From Posidonia oceanica (lineage: Eukaryota; Streptophyta; Magnoliopsida; Alismatales; Posidoniaceae), in NCBI GenBank assembly GCA_037176725.1, contig JAZBRS010000014.1:74444501-74508500 (forward strand): a stretch of 64,000 nucleotides of DNA, read 5' to 3'. Shown here in pieces: positions 32,436 through 44,286 of this stretch (within the stretch, counting starts at the first letter, position 1; every line of letters begins with the position of its first letter). Position numbers and translations under genes: made by a program. Below the pieces are notes generated by a model. That model was not told the DNA's origin, ran no database searches, and saw only the letters and a list, made by a program, of their open reading frames with translations.

Positions 32436-33382
32436 GCTTGCAGATGGCTGACAGCCGTTTTAAAGCACAGATTTCGTTTCGTTCGCCGTTTCTTGCGTTT
32501 TATCCCAATGCATGTTGCCCCCTTCTTTGTTTTGATTTTGCACCCCGCTTTGCCTCGTTTTCCGTGCTTCGCCCTGTTTTCCGTGTTTTGCATCTTTTTT
32601 GCTTCTTTGCATGGTTTTCCGCACCCCTTTGCATCGCTTTCCGCTTTCGGCATCGCTTTCCACGTCTTGCTTTATTTTCTGTATTTTCGCATCGTTTTCC
32701 GCACCTGTTTTACTTTATTGCTTGCATGTCGCTCGCATTGCTTGGTTTTCCCGTCGTTTTGTTTTATCGCTTGCATCTGCACATAGGGCCATGATGCTTA
32801 CTGCTTAGGAGTTCTCACGAACTAGGGTCCGCCCAATTCGAAACACTAGCAGCATGGCTGAGCACTTAGATAGCACGTTTATTTCCTTTGCATGATAGGT
32901 AAGCATTTAAGGCATTTAGGCATTAGGCTAGCAATTCCCTGCATAGCGCAAGATTGCCTAAGAAAGACCGACTCTCGGACGTATCGGGGTGCCTAACACC
33001 TTCCCCGTGCGTAATAGGAGTCCTTGCCCTTTCTCTTGGCTCGCATCGACCTTTCCCTTATCCTAGGCCTGAGTCATAGCATAGCATAATAGCATAGCAT
33101 AATAGCATAGCATAGCTTAGCTTATCCTTGTATCTCTTTGCCCCTCCTTGCATCCGGTTCAGCATGTCTTTTCATGCTTTACCCCTTGGTTTTCCTTGTC
33201 TTCCAATTCAATAGACCCAATGGCGACTCTGAATTGTCTTATCATTTCTTCTCTTTTCTTTTGCCAGCGTTTTCGAGTCGAGTTCTTCCCTCGGATCCAG
33301 CCGCACATAGTGAGCCTATTTTGATCGGTGCACACAAGCTTTGGTAATATGCATGGACAATTAGAATTCAGGATTACTACAG

Positions 33383-33400
33383 TGGCAACTCTGTTGGGGA
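33383..33400 (+). promoter_or_regulatory. Primer-binding site of element D
   Basis: TGGCAACTCTGTTGGGGA begins one base after the 5' LTR. It resembles the TGGCGACTCTGCTGGGGA type used by Ogre/Tat elements, which is complementary to the 3' end of an arginine tRNA. Confidence 0.8.
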
Positions 33401-34499
33401 GCAGTACTCTGGCTTTCGCCTTGGCCTTCTCACCTCTTACTTGGGTGTTTTGCTTGTCTTTTGCTTCTGCCTGCTTTACCTGCTTACTTGCTTGCTTGTT
33501 TATTTACCTGCTTTATGCCATGATTGCCTGCGCTGCTTCATTTTGCTCGCATCACATGTCTAAATACTTGCTTGGCACACCATGCATGCCTTTTGAATGA
33601 TGAATGCTTCCTTTTACACCAATACAATGTCAGTGCACCTGCACATGCTATGCATGCCTGCTTTTGACATGATAAGTATTTTCTCTTCACTATCACGACC
33701 ACATACACTTACACATGCCATGCCCATGCTTTTTGCCTTGCTGTGTGAATTGCTTGCATGCCATGACTTCTTGTTTTTCTCCCCTTCACATATGCCATGC
33801 CTAGGATAGTAGAAACTTACTTGCTTCCCCTTTTGTTTAATCTAAAAGCCACAATAAAGCAAAGCTATAACATCTAAGCACAACTAGAGCCAAAACTTGC
33901 AATTTTCCCCTTGGTTAAATAAAACGCAAGTAAAACGCTCTAAAGCATTTGCATCAGCATTTAGAAAGCATGCATTCTTCTCATCTGAGTCAACCCACAG
34001 TCTGAGAAGGATAGTCCCGATCTCTTGCTCCCAACGCTTTGGCGTGGTGTGAGTAGATTGGTCTGTCCCCCCTTGTCCAGGGGTTGCGTCGGTGTTATTG
34101 GAGGGTACCACCTATGCTTCTAGCAGGGTCGAGGCCACCAATGCACCACCCGTTATACCTGAGCTTTGGCAGGGTCGAGACGGGAGCCTTTTCTACTGAC
34201 CTAGAGTCTGCATAATCCCATTACCCCTGAGTGCGTCCCGGTAGGTCATCTACTCGGGACATGCATAGTAAGAGAGCGCATATTAGGGCATTCATCTGCA
34301 TCATGCCACCCCTAATAACCTCTTTTTGCATCCAACCTCTAATGCGTTTATTTGTTTTGCAGGTAGGTGCGGATCCCCTCAGCTTGGTTTCTGAGCGTCT
34401 CTCTCTCTGAGCTGTCTGTCACTGCCAACAGTAGCTCTCTTTAGGTCTTGTGTCCCTGCCTTCAGCCGCAGACCTTTTTGCTTTCGCTCACCGCCCACT
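33401..34499. other. Leader of element D
   Basis: I see no gene. It is rich in cttgcttgctt and gccatgc words. A cgttttgcttta-like area and T/C-rich DNA lead to the gag ATG at 34500. Confidence 0.5.
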
Positions 34500-36692
34500 A
34501 TGGCCCAGCTTACCAGCGAGCCTCCTTCCTCATTGGCGTCAGGAGAGGTACCGATTTCGGTCTCTCCTTCCCTTGCCTTGGCATCCCCCGTCTCCTCTCC
34601 ACTTCTGGTTCAGGAGACCTCGTAGCCCCCTTATCTCGATCAAGGGTCGACCCCAGCCGACCTAGACTTTGTCACCGCATCTACCGCGGTGACCGCCACT
34701 CTGGCTCCAGGAGCGTTGCCTTCTGTTCCATCCCAGGGCCTTCCTGTCTCGGGAATTCAGCCTTCTGCGGCTACCCTTTGCATAGGATCCACTCCAGTTG
34801 CTTCCTTGGTTTCCGTGCCTCCTTTGGCGGATACCACCTTGCGCCCTGGCCCGTCGGTCGATGCGTTCTCTGCCTTGCAAGTGCAGCGTTTATTGGCTAA
34901 GGCCGATAGGCTACGAAACATGGCTCTCACACTCGACCCAACTGTGGCCTGCTCTTCCCGTTCAACCCCTGAGGTTCCAATGCCGCCCTCTGTAGCCCTG
35001 CAGGCTCGCTACACTGCACCTCTGCCCTTTCCATCGCCCCGGCTCCTCACAGCTCCGGCGATGGGGGCGCTTTTTCAGCCTCCTGCACCTGTACCGCACC
35101 TTGCACTGCATGCAACTCCTTCCTCTAGTGGCTAGTCTTCTAGATTGGCAGGAGCACAGCACCCCTCAAGTCCGTTGCCCGACACCATGCCGGTGCAACA
35201 GCTGCTGCTCCCCCGCACTACACCTCACACTGCACAGCATACTATCTATCCATCTTCCTTGCATCAAGTTCAGACCCCTGCATTCATAGCACCACACCTT
35301 GCACCCTTGCACGGGTATGCTGGCTCTCACGCTACAACACCAGGTGGCGTGACGGTGGATCTGGAGGAGCGCTCTCGCGTGACCCACACAGCATACGTGG
35401 TCCCTGCCTCTGCTGCACAACCCTCACCAGCAGCAGCCTCTGACGCCTTCCTTACCAAGTTGGGTGATCTAGAGAGAGCACTTCGTCAAGTAAAAGGCCA
35501 AGACCGCCAGCCTTACCAGTTTAGCGACCTCTGTCTCTTTCCTGAGGCCGCACTCCCTTCGAAGTTCCGCATCCTAGACTTCGATAAATATGATGGTAGA
35601 GGCTGCCCCATCTCGCATCTAAAGGCATATTGCGGGGATCTTTCTCAGCTTCAGGCTGATGAAAGGCTCCTTATCCGCCTGTTCCAGAAGAGTTTAACCG
35701 GCCCCACGCTCAAGTGGTTCACGTTCCTTGACACGACTGCGGTTCAGACTTGGACTGGTCTTTCTCGGGCTTTCCTTGAGCAATATGCTTTCAACCTCGA
35801 CTTGATCCCCAAGAGGGAGGATCTCATCGCCATCCGGCAGAGGCCCCTAGAGTCATTCGGGTAGTATGTTGGTCGCTGGCACTCCACAGCCGCCCAGGTC
35901 AGAGATAGGCCCTCCGAGGAGGATTCTATCGAGATGATTGTCAAAGGGGCACTGCCAGCGACTAGGACTCTGCTTTGCATCCAGCACATCACTAGTTTTG
36001 CATCGCTGATTAGGGTTGCCGCTCGCGTGGAAAGCTCACTGTAGAGTGGGCATTTGCCCGCACTTTCTGCACTGGCTAGGTAGGCCGACAGCACCAGCAA
36101 TCGCCGCAGCAGCAACAGCAACAACTACTCCGCTTCCGACTGCTCCGAGCAGCACGCCGTCGCATGCGTTGGTCCTCCTGAGGTGCCTGCCCTTGCAAAA
36201 AGTTAGCCAGATCCTTTTCTACTAGTGCCTGCACCTATTTTTGCACCCACTGCACACACAATCACCGTTGAGCCAGTGCATCACATCGCACCAGCTCGGC
36301 AAGGACGACAGCCTAGGCAGAGACGAATCCGCCGTGCAAAGAGTGACTTCACCCCACTTAGTGAGCCGCTAGGCACCGTCTTTCCCCAGGTTGTGTCGCT
36401 TCTGAGGCTTCCGGAAGCTCGCCCTCCACCAAGTCCTCTTCCGAGGTGGTACGATGCGAGCAAGCATTGCGATTACCATCGAGCCCCGGGGCATTCGACG
36501 GATAATTGCCTCGCTCTCCGGGATGTCGTTCAGGACCTGATTGACAACGGGACCCTCGTCGTCAGTCCGCAGGAGGCTGCTCGCACACCTACACCTGTAC
36601 TTGCACACCCTAGTGTAGCTGGCCCTTCCTCTTCAGAGCCTGCGGGCTCTGAGGATGCCGAAACCTCGGGGGCTTATCCCAGTCTTCTCTGA
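34500..36692 (+). pseudogene. D gag, one frame with six TAG stops
   Basis: A single frame runs from ATG 34500 (MAQLTSEPPSS) to 36692, 731 codons. A Ser/Pro/Ala-rich N-terminal third is followed by a Retrotrans_gag-type domain (about residues 335-470: FRILDFDKYDGRGCP, HLKAYCGDL, TGPTLKWFT, FLEQYAFNL). A CHHC knuckle follows near residue 660 (CDYHRAPGHSTDNC). The protein would form the particle that packages the RNA. All six internal stops I see (near 34621, 35133, 35862, 36042, 36081 and 36196) are TAG, several where Gln fits the context (as in ESFG-stop-YVGRW). No pol follows. Confidence 0.85.
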
Positions 36693-37100
36693 ATTCAGCT
36701 CTACCTCGGTGGGTCCTTCCGATCCCATCGGCGCAATCCCCCTTCCTATCCCTCCCTGTTTGACCGAGGGATGCTCGGAAGTGCAACGGCAGAATCAACA
36801 GCAAGCCCAATCGCAACACCGTCCAAGTAAGCTTCTTCTCCAGCATCAACGGCTCCAGTGCTCCCTACACTGCCGACAGCAGATCTCGCCGACAGCATCA
36901 GCAGCGTAGGGGCAGACCCAGCACCTCTCTCCCGAAGTTGCTGACAGGTAAGTCTTTCTTACCTCTCTTTTGTTCCCCGCACTGTCTTTCCTTCTGTTTT
37001 GTTTTGTTTGTTTTTTTTTGTGTTTTCTTGCCATGTCAGAAAATCATAAAAACAGTAAAAACCTTAAAAACCTGCATTTCTTTTTCTGCATGCATTCATC
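36693..37100. other. D sequence after gag
   Basis: No gene is seen. The gag frame peters out by about 36830. A perfect splice-donor word CAG|GTAAGT lies at 36945-36953. The rest is T-rich. Confidence 0.45.
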
Positions 37101-37107
37101 ATACGGG

Positions 37108-37262
37108 CTGATACCCCTAACTATCCGGCGATGAGTCCGTCAACCTATCATCACTGGACTGGCAGCCCTAACTGCTCGGCGGTAGGTCCGTTAACTTACC
37201 ATACGGGCTGATATCCCAAACTATTCAGTGATAAGTCCGTCAACTTATCACCTGCACATATC
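37108..37262 (+). repeat. Stem-loop repeat array, first part (three units)
   Basis: Units of about 45-50 bp combine two small stem-loops: gggct-ga-(t)-agccc-like and gatRRgt-ccgtta-acYYatc-like. Here the second stems are ggtaggt/acttacc and gataagt/acttatc; both arms change together. The same units recur at 38690-38945 and 39020-39430. Confidence 0.75.
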
Positions 37263-38689
37263 AATCACTTTGCATGCACATCCATTCATCCTGCACATAT
37301 CTGCCATCATGCATTGTTATTTATTGCATGTACATATCATTTCTTGCATTCTGTAAAGCATAAAGCCAAAAACATCAAGAAAATAAAAAAATAGCAAAAA
37401 TATTTTCTTTGCCTTTCTACTAGTTTTCCCTTTTATGTTTTCCTAAGCAAAAATCATAAAAATACAAAACCAATGCAAAACCCAAAAACATGTTTGTCCT
37501 TTCCCCTACTAAAATATACAAAATCCACAAACATTTGCATAATCAGAAACCCGACTTTGGACAAACAAGCAGCGCCTAGAGAATGTCAAGCAGTGACAGT
37601 CTCAGGTAAGTCTCACTCAAGCAGCACCATCTCTTGTATGTGGCTACAGAGTGAGACTAGAGCAGAACGGAGTGACTCGCTAAGCTTAAAAACTCCCAAA
37701 GCGATGTCCACCTTAACTAGAGAGTCCATCGATCATGAATAGGACCAAAGCAGAGCAGAGCATAGCCAGAGGCTGTTGACCATTGCAGAGGCTGAGGGTG
37801 TACACCGATCAGCCGCACTCTCAACACCTCATCCGGGACTGCTACCCCAAGAGGGCGAAGACATGCATATCCAAAAGAATAGAGGTCATGTGAGCAAAAG
37901 AAATGACAACAAGATATGCATGCTGAGCACAAAAGAAAAATGCAGAAAGAAGGCGAAGAAAGAAGGCGCTCATGAGAGGAGTGACTCGGACGAGCGTCGA
38001 AGCCACCTCAGCCTTCAGCTTCAAGCGCCACACTGGCAACTGCACGAGATGCATTATCAGGAGGACCCGGCCCCACCCTCCGAGCGCAGCAGCACGCTCC
38101 AATCTCCTCTGCAAACATCACTACTTCCTTGGCAGGCTAGATGCAACTCCAGTCACTCATGAGGGAAAAAGAAACATCATGCTATGAGCGTCAAAAGCGG
38201 CAGTCGGTCCCCGAAGAATTGAGACAAAGGCTAAGAAGCTGTATCCAACGCTTCCGCTATCCCGCAGCCGAAGGCTATACTCTGTAAAGCCAAGGCCTCG
38301 TCCCAAACCAAGAGTGGAAAAGAGAGCCACCGACCACTACTCGGCATGGCATCGCTTGAGGATCGAGATCTCCTGAGTCAAGAACCACAGAAGCATCCTT
38401 ATGGCACAACTGCTTTGAATCCAAAAGCCACCAAACCATGCATGCTGTAATATATTGTTATCTTCTTTTCTTCTCCTTGTTTTCGAAAATCGGAGCCAAG
38501 GATGGGCATTTTTGCCTGCCTCGCTCAGAGGCTCTGCGCTTTTCAAATTTTACCACCCACTGCGTGGGTAGGTCCGTGACGACCGGCATGTACCTCGTTT
38601 GTCACCTCGTGATGCCGCAAAGCATGCCCACGCTGAGACCATTGCATGCCTATCACGATGGGTTTCTGTTTCCTTTTTGCATCATTTCT
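37263..38689. other. D non-coding stretch between stem-loop arrays
   Basis: No domain is recognisable on either strand. It is A-rich at 37330-37560 and contains CAG|GTAAGT at 37603-37611. Short open frames (for example 37776-38162) have no family resemblance I can name. Confidence 0.5.
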
Positions 38690-39432
38690 GCATCCAGGCT
38701 AGCAGCCCTAACTGCTCGGCGATGGGTTCGTTAACCTATCACTCTGCATCATTTCTGCATCCGGGCTAGCAGCCCTAACTGCTCGGCGATGGGTCCGTTA
38801 ACCTATCACCTTGCATCCCTCTGCATCGGGCTGGCAGCCCTAACTGCTCGGTTGACGCCCGTTAAAATGTCATCCCGCATATCCGCGTTGCATATGGGTT
38901 AATATCCCCAACTATTCGACGATAAGTCCGTTAACTTATCACCCTACATTTGCATTATTCCATTGCATCCCCCACCATCATTGCACTTTGCACGGTGCAC
39001 CCTCACATCCATCCCACTGCATTAGGGCTAGTAGCCCTAACTACTCGGCTGACAAACCCGTTAGTGTTGTCTCTGCCTTGCATTTTGATGCCAGGGGCGC
39101 TTCGGCTGCCCCCTGGTATCGTTCACCAATACCAGGGGCATCTTTATTCAGCTGCCCCCTGGTATCCCATTTCCATCTGCATTTGGGCTGACATCCCTAA
39201 CTGTTACAGGAGCGTCTACTGACCTCTGCCACACCCTTGGGTATGGTATTCCCGTTGCATTCGTGGTTACAAGCTGTCGCACTTGTAATCACCCCTCTTG
39301 CCTGACAGACTCGTTGGCCTGTCACCATCCATCGGGCTGATAGCCCCAACTATCCGGTGGTGAGTCCGTTAACTCCTCACGGGCTATAGCCCTAACTATC
39401 CGGCGATAGGTCCATTAACCTATCACCCATTT
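38690..39432 (+). repeat. Stem-loop repeat array, main part
   Basis: About eight units follow. First stems include gggct-agc-agccc, gggct-ggc-agccc, gggct-agt-agccc and gggct-at-agccc. Second stems include gatgggt/acctatc, gataagt/acttatc, gacaa/ttgtc, gacag/ctgtc and gtgag/ctcac, always around a ccgtta- or cgtt-like loop. A 27-bp pair, ccaggggc...gccccctgg, lies at 39091-39165 and a gtggttacaag/cttgtaatcac stem at 39263-39293. The arms vary in step, as base-paired RNA or recurrent palindrome correction would give. E has the inverted equivalent at 57480-59500. Confidence 0.75.
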
Positions 39433-40990
39433 CATCTTAGTGTAATAGCATTTTGTTGCATGGCATTAGCATTTCATCATCGCCCGGACGTCGCGCGATC
39501 AGGATTGTTTTCCCGATCTCGCGTGCCCAGCATTCCATCATTATTAGTACACAGCATTTGCATTGCATAGCATCATATAGCTCCTTTGTATGCCTTGTAG
39601 AGTCAGTCCTAGTACTGCATCTCATCATTACACGGACATCGCGTGCTTAGGATCCGAACCCCAGGTTCACGTATTGCCTAAGGCAGCATCTTCGTCGCCC
39701 GCATGCTTCTTTTTATAGCATTGCCGGCTCGGGATGTTGCTCACAGTAGTGCGTAACCCAGGATCGCTTTCTCGGTTCCGCATGCCCGGCGTTCCGCTGC
39801 ATACCTTGCATCCCCTACATAACATCTCATGCATTGTGCCCTTATTTGCGCTGCTGCTCCTCTATGGTCCTTCCATCAACTCCCGCAATCCACTTTCCCA
39901 GGTCTTTTCGTGCCCGCTGTTACATGCACATTCCCCTGCTTTACTTTCAGCATATTTACTTTCTGCAGTATCCCATGCACTTGCATCGCCATTCGTCTAC
40001 AGCTGAGCTTTGCGATGGGCACCCTCGTTGCTTGGCCTACATGCATTGGCTAGTGACAGCATTGCATTTCATTTCCACTTTTCCACGTGCATGCACCATC
40101 CCGCTTTCCCCCAGAGGAGTTTCAGCGCAGTAAGCGTTAGCATAGGCATATCATTTGCACAGCATTCCAGTGTCTGCATTCATCTGCATTTGCATTCACT
40201 TTCCTACATTGCTTAGGATCCCCTTTGCATTGCGTTGCCCCTTCCGCCTCTTCTGCTTGTTTGCTGCCTCACCTGGAGGCAAGCATTTTCTCCTTTCTGC
40301 GGCCTCACGAGCTCCTGCTTGCTTTACTTGTCCCAAACGGACAAGGGCCCTTGGTCTCCCCTAGGCTAGTAGCCTGCCCAAGCGGCAAGTGCGCTGGCCC
40401 TCCCGGAGCAGCTTTTCTGCGCAAGCTTGGACAAGCAGCCAACTTGCCGCACTGCCCTGTAGAACCCCCTACTTCTTCTCCATGCATCACTCTACACGGC
40501 CCCAGCATTAACACAAGCACGCACAGCATTAGCACTTTCAAGCATTAGCATTTGCAAGCATTCACTTCAAGCATTAGCACTCCTGCAAGCATTCAAGCAC
40601 TTGCACCCAAGCACTAGCATTCAAACATTAGCACTCTGCAAGCATAGCACCCCATGCATCAGCATCAGCATTAGTGCCAGCAATCACCATGCATCAGCAT
40701 AGCATCTCCTCAAGCACAGCACTTGCACGTGCACTAGTTCATGCTAGTCCGGCATCAGCATTCGCATCGCATATTAGTTCTGCACTAACTTCTAACATAA
40801 CCTTCTACACTAACTTCTGCATTAGCATGCATTGCATTGCAGTAGCATCCGGCATCTGCATTTGCATTGTGGCATCGAGTCATGATTTCCCGTGCATCCG
40901 TCGGATAAGTGACTCACGCCCATAGCAATTTGTGCTCCTGCCGGCGTCAGGTAGGGTGTCTTGTCTACCCTGAGCAGCGGTCTCGCTACG
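39433..40990. repeat. gcattagcatt/agcatc-rich region of D
   Basis: Short words gcat, agcat, gcattagca and gcaagcatt recur throughout, densest at 40500-40880. Small stem-loops (cttgtcc-caaac-ggacaag at about 40338) continue in the middle. The counterpart in E is the gatgctgatgatgc region at 57600-57760. No gene is seen. Confidence 0.65.
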
Positions 40991-41000
40991 CTTGACCTCA

Positions 41001-41016
41001 CTCAGGAAGGGGCATC
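41001..41016 (+). promoter_or_regulatory. Polypurine tract of element D
   Basis: actcaggaaggggcatc stands directly before the 3' LTR TGTAGACACCCC. It is the plus-strand primer site of reverse transcription and matches the tracts of F and E. Confidence 0.85.
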
Positions 41017-44000
41017 TGTAGACACCCCATTCTGACAGCCCGGAAGTTGGTTGTTTTCTCCTGCAAGCTCGTGTGGACTCTGGATTGGCACTCCCCTTTT
41101 CTACCTATTTTCAAACCCAAAACATAGCTCAAAACCTCACCTAAATCCCAAGCCAAAACCTCAGGCCTATTTACACCTTTTTTCCACCTCTTTGGCCCAA
41201 GCCCAAGCCTTGTTGTAGCCTTTTGCCAACTGAGCTCGTTGAACGCTGGAATAGGCAGCATCCAACGTTGGACGTGCCCTGTTCCAGCGTCCAACGTTGG
41301 ACGCCCTCTGGTCTGGCGTCCAACGGCTCGGTTGCAGCAGCGGCTGCTCCACCTCCTTCCGCTCACCTCCCGTCCAATCCACCACCTCCCCTCAGTTACT
41401 ACCCGTCCCTTCCTCCACTCCACACCATCCACTACCTTCCAAACTTGAGTTACTACCTATCTCTCCTCCATTTCAGTGGATTTCCCGCTCTCCTTGCCCT
41501 CACTGCCGTTTGCCACCCCTGTCAGCCGCCATCGGCCTCCTCGCCGCCGACTGACACGACCATGCCCCTCCTGCCAATCCTCATGGCCTTCCCACACCTA
41601 GAGCACCTGCCATTTGCCTGCAATTCCCGCCCAAGCCGCTACAATTCGCAGCAGAACCCATGCACCGTTTGATCAAAACCAGCACCAACCACCCATCTTC
41701 CTCAACACAACCAGAGCAGCACAGCCCGTTTCCACAGCAATTCTCAACCTCCAGAGAGAAACCAAGTATCCACCTTCATCCCGGACCTTCAGCCAACCTC
41801 TCTCGTGCCTCCAGCAGCCCGCACGAGCTCGCCGAAGTCGGCTGGTCATCCACTTCCGCAGTGCCGGTAGGAGGCCGACACGTCGTTCCAGGCCGCGACA
41901 AGGTAAGATTTCTATCCTCGTAGGTCATGCATGCTAGTGTGTTCGTCCCCATGCAACCTTGCATTTTTCGGAATCCTTTTTGCCACCTGGTGCATCCAAC
42001 GGCCCCTCTTGCTCTACTCTGCTTTGCTCTTGTTCAATTGCTTTCCATGCCTTTTCCTTGCATGTCTGTTTGCAAACTTATGCTATTTGCCTCCTTTTAA
42101 TGCTCTCTGATGTTATACCATGCTTATCAATTTGTTCCATGTGTGTTTGAATGCTTTTTACATGCTTAATGATCAGTCTGTCTTCTGCCTTTGTTGGACG
42201 CTAGGGTGAGCTGCGTCCAACGTTGGACGCTGGTTCACCTAACGTCCAACGCCCCTGCCTGCTTTACTTTGCTGCCATGCCTACCCCATGCATATTTCTG
42301 ATGTTATATTGTGATCCATGCCTAGTTAGAGATGCCTGGCCCCTAAGGCAACCATGCTTAGGCTTGCTAGGATTCCATTAAGCCATGTATTCCCTTTTTT
42401 AAGTTTGAAGCTCATGTTCTTATATGCATGCCTTCTTTTATCTTGCCTCCTTGTATTAAATGCTTGCCATGCCTCCTTTGCATGCTCCTGTTAGTCTCTT
42501 ACATGCTTCTAAGATGCTTGCATGCATATATGTGGGGTAGAGCTGAGCTCCCCCTTTAGAACAGGTAAGTCTCCTGGTCTGGGTCGTTGGACGCCAGAGC
42601 CTTCAACGTCCAACGTTGGACGCTGCTGGCTCAAGCGTCCAACGACCTGGCTTCTCATGCATTTGTTTAATGCTTGCATGCCTTCCTGATCTTGCTTGTT
42701 TGCTTATTCCCTATGTTCTTATGCATGTCTAGTTTTTTTTAGCAACTGCTCTTTAATTTCAGTGGATTATTTTGCTATTTGTGCATGCTTTTTGTGTGTT
42801 GTGCCTCCCAGAGTGTTGTACGCTGCTGGTGTTGGCGTCCAACGTTGGACGCCGACCTAGCTCGCGTCCAATGCCCTGGTTGTGCCTTTGGCCTGGCACT
42901 CAGCACAGGTAAAGCCTGTTTGATTTTGTTTTGTATCCCCTGCTCGCTTGCTTGCTCCATGCTCAACTCCAGAAGCCCAAATGCATGATCCCTACTCTCA
43001 TCTATCACTTGCATGCTCCTTTCTCCCCTCTGCCTTCTATCCTATGTTGGACGCCAGCCTCTCTAGCGTCTAACGTTGGATGCCCAGCCTACAGGCGTCC
43101 AACAACCTGCATGTTTTGACCTTGGATCCTGGCATGCTCCTTGTTCTGATTCTTCCTCTAATCTTCTGTTAGGTTAGATTTGCATGTCTAGCACCCATTT
43201 AGCTGCACATTTGCATCAGTACTGCATTCATATAGTTAGATTGCATTGTTTTTAAAAAATATGCATGCTGTCTGTCTACAGTAGGTGTTGGACGCAGGCT
43301 CTCCTAGCGTCCAATGTTGGACGCTGGTGTTGTCAGCGTCCAACGCTTGCAGATGGCTGACAGCCGTTTTAAAGCATAGATTTCGTTTCATTCGCCGTTT
43401 CTTGTGTTTTATCGCTTCTTTGGCTTGCTGCAACCCCAATGCATGTTGCCCTCCCCTTTGTTTTGATTTTGCACCCTGCTTTGCCTCGTTTTCCGTGCTT
43501 CGCCCTGTTTTCCACGTTTTGTATCTTTTTCGCTCCTTTGCATGGTTTTCCGCACCCCTTTGCATCGCTTTTCGCTTTCGACATCGCTTTCCGCGTCTTG
43601 CTTTATTTTCTGTATTTTCGCATCGTTTTCCGCACCTGTTTTACTTTATTGCTTGCATGTCGCTCGCATTGCTTGGTTTTCCCGCCATTTTGTTTTATCG
43701 CTTGCATCTGCACATAGGGCCATGATGCTTACTGCTTAGGAGTTCTCACGAACTAGGGCCCGCCCAGTTCGGAACACTAGCAGCGTGGCTGAGCACTTCG
43801 ATAGCACGTTTATTTCATTTGCATGATAGGTAAGCATTTAAGGCATTTAGGCATTAGGCTAGCAATTCCCTGCATAGCGCGAGATTGCCTAAGAAAGACC
43901 GACTCTCGGACGTATCGGGGTGCCTAACACCTTCCCCGTGCGTAACAGGAGTCCTTGCCCTTTCTCTTGGCTCGCATCGACCTTTCCCTTATCCTAGGCC

Positions 44001-44286
44001 TGAGTCATAGCATTGCATAGCTTAGCTTATCCTTGTATCTCTTTGCCCCTCCTTGCATCCGGTTCAGCATGTCTTTTCATGCTTTACCCCCTGGTTTTCC
44101 TTGTCTTCCAATTCAATAGACCCAGTGGCGACTCCAAATTGTCTTATCATTTCTTCTCTTTTCTTTTGCCAGCGTTTCCGAGTCGAGTTCTTCCCACGGA
44201 TCCAGCCGCACATAGTAAGCCTATTTTGATCGGTGCACACAAGCTTTGGTAATGTGCATGGACGATTAGAATTCTGGATTACTACA
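41017..44286 (+). repeat. 3' LTR of element D
   Basis: This copy repeats the 5' LTR and its inverted-repeat blocks: 41238-41324 (three units), 42193-42250, 42586-42643, 42815-42872, 43046-43103 and 43287-43344. The single wide-loop unit is deleted. A roughly 25-bp segment (cttctttggcttgctgcaa, 43413-43435) is present only here. Confidence 0.92.
41238..41324. repeat. GTTNNACGC block, three 29-bp units (3' LTR of D)
   Basis: It is the counterpart of 30274-30360 and keeps gcgtccaac in the last arm where the 5' LTR has gcatccaac, a CG-to-CA transition in the 5' copy. Confidence 0.88.

Larger units (their letters stand above)
30054..33381 (+). repeat. 5' LTR of element D
   Basis: It matches 41017-44286 almost base for base. 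Differences include about 60 bp present only here (about 31020-31090, with one inverted-repeat unit) and a longer agcatagcata run at 33078-33120. It contains seven inverted-repeat blocks. The last four start 229-241 bp apart. Confidence 0.92.
30054..44286 (+). mobile_element. Element D: non-autonomous, gag-only long-LTR retrotransposon
   Basis: LTRs of 3328 and 3270 bp (start TGTAGACACCCC, first base changed at the left end; end ATTACTACA) flank 7.6 kb. A primer site TGGCAACTCTGTTGGGGA follows the 5' LTR and a purine tract aggaaggggca precedes the 3' LTR. The only coding part is a decayed gag (34500-36692). No protease, RT or integrase is present. The rest is hairpin-repeat and gcattagca-repeat DNA. 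The 3' internal region resembles that of E in inverted orientation, so D probably used the enzymes of an E-like element. Confidence 0.9.

Noticed and set aside
34500..36692. TAG read as Gln by a changed genetic code or suppressor
   Set aside because: Frameshifts, other stops and mutated splice sites in the same elements point to decay, and plants use the standard nuclear code.
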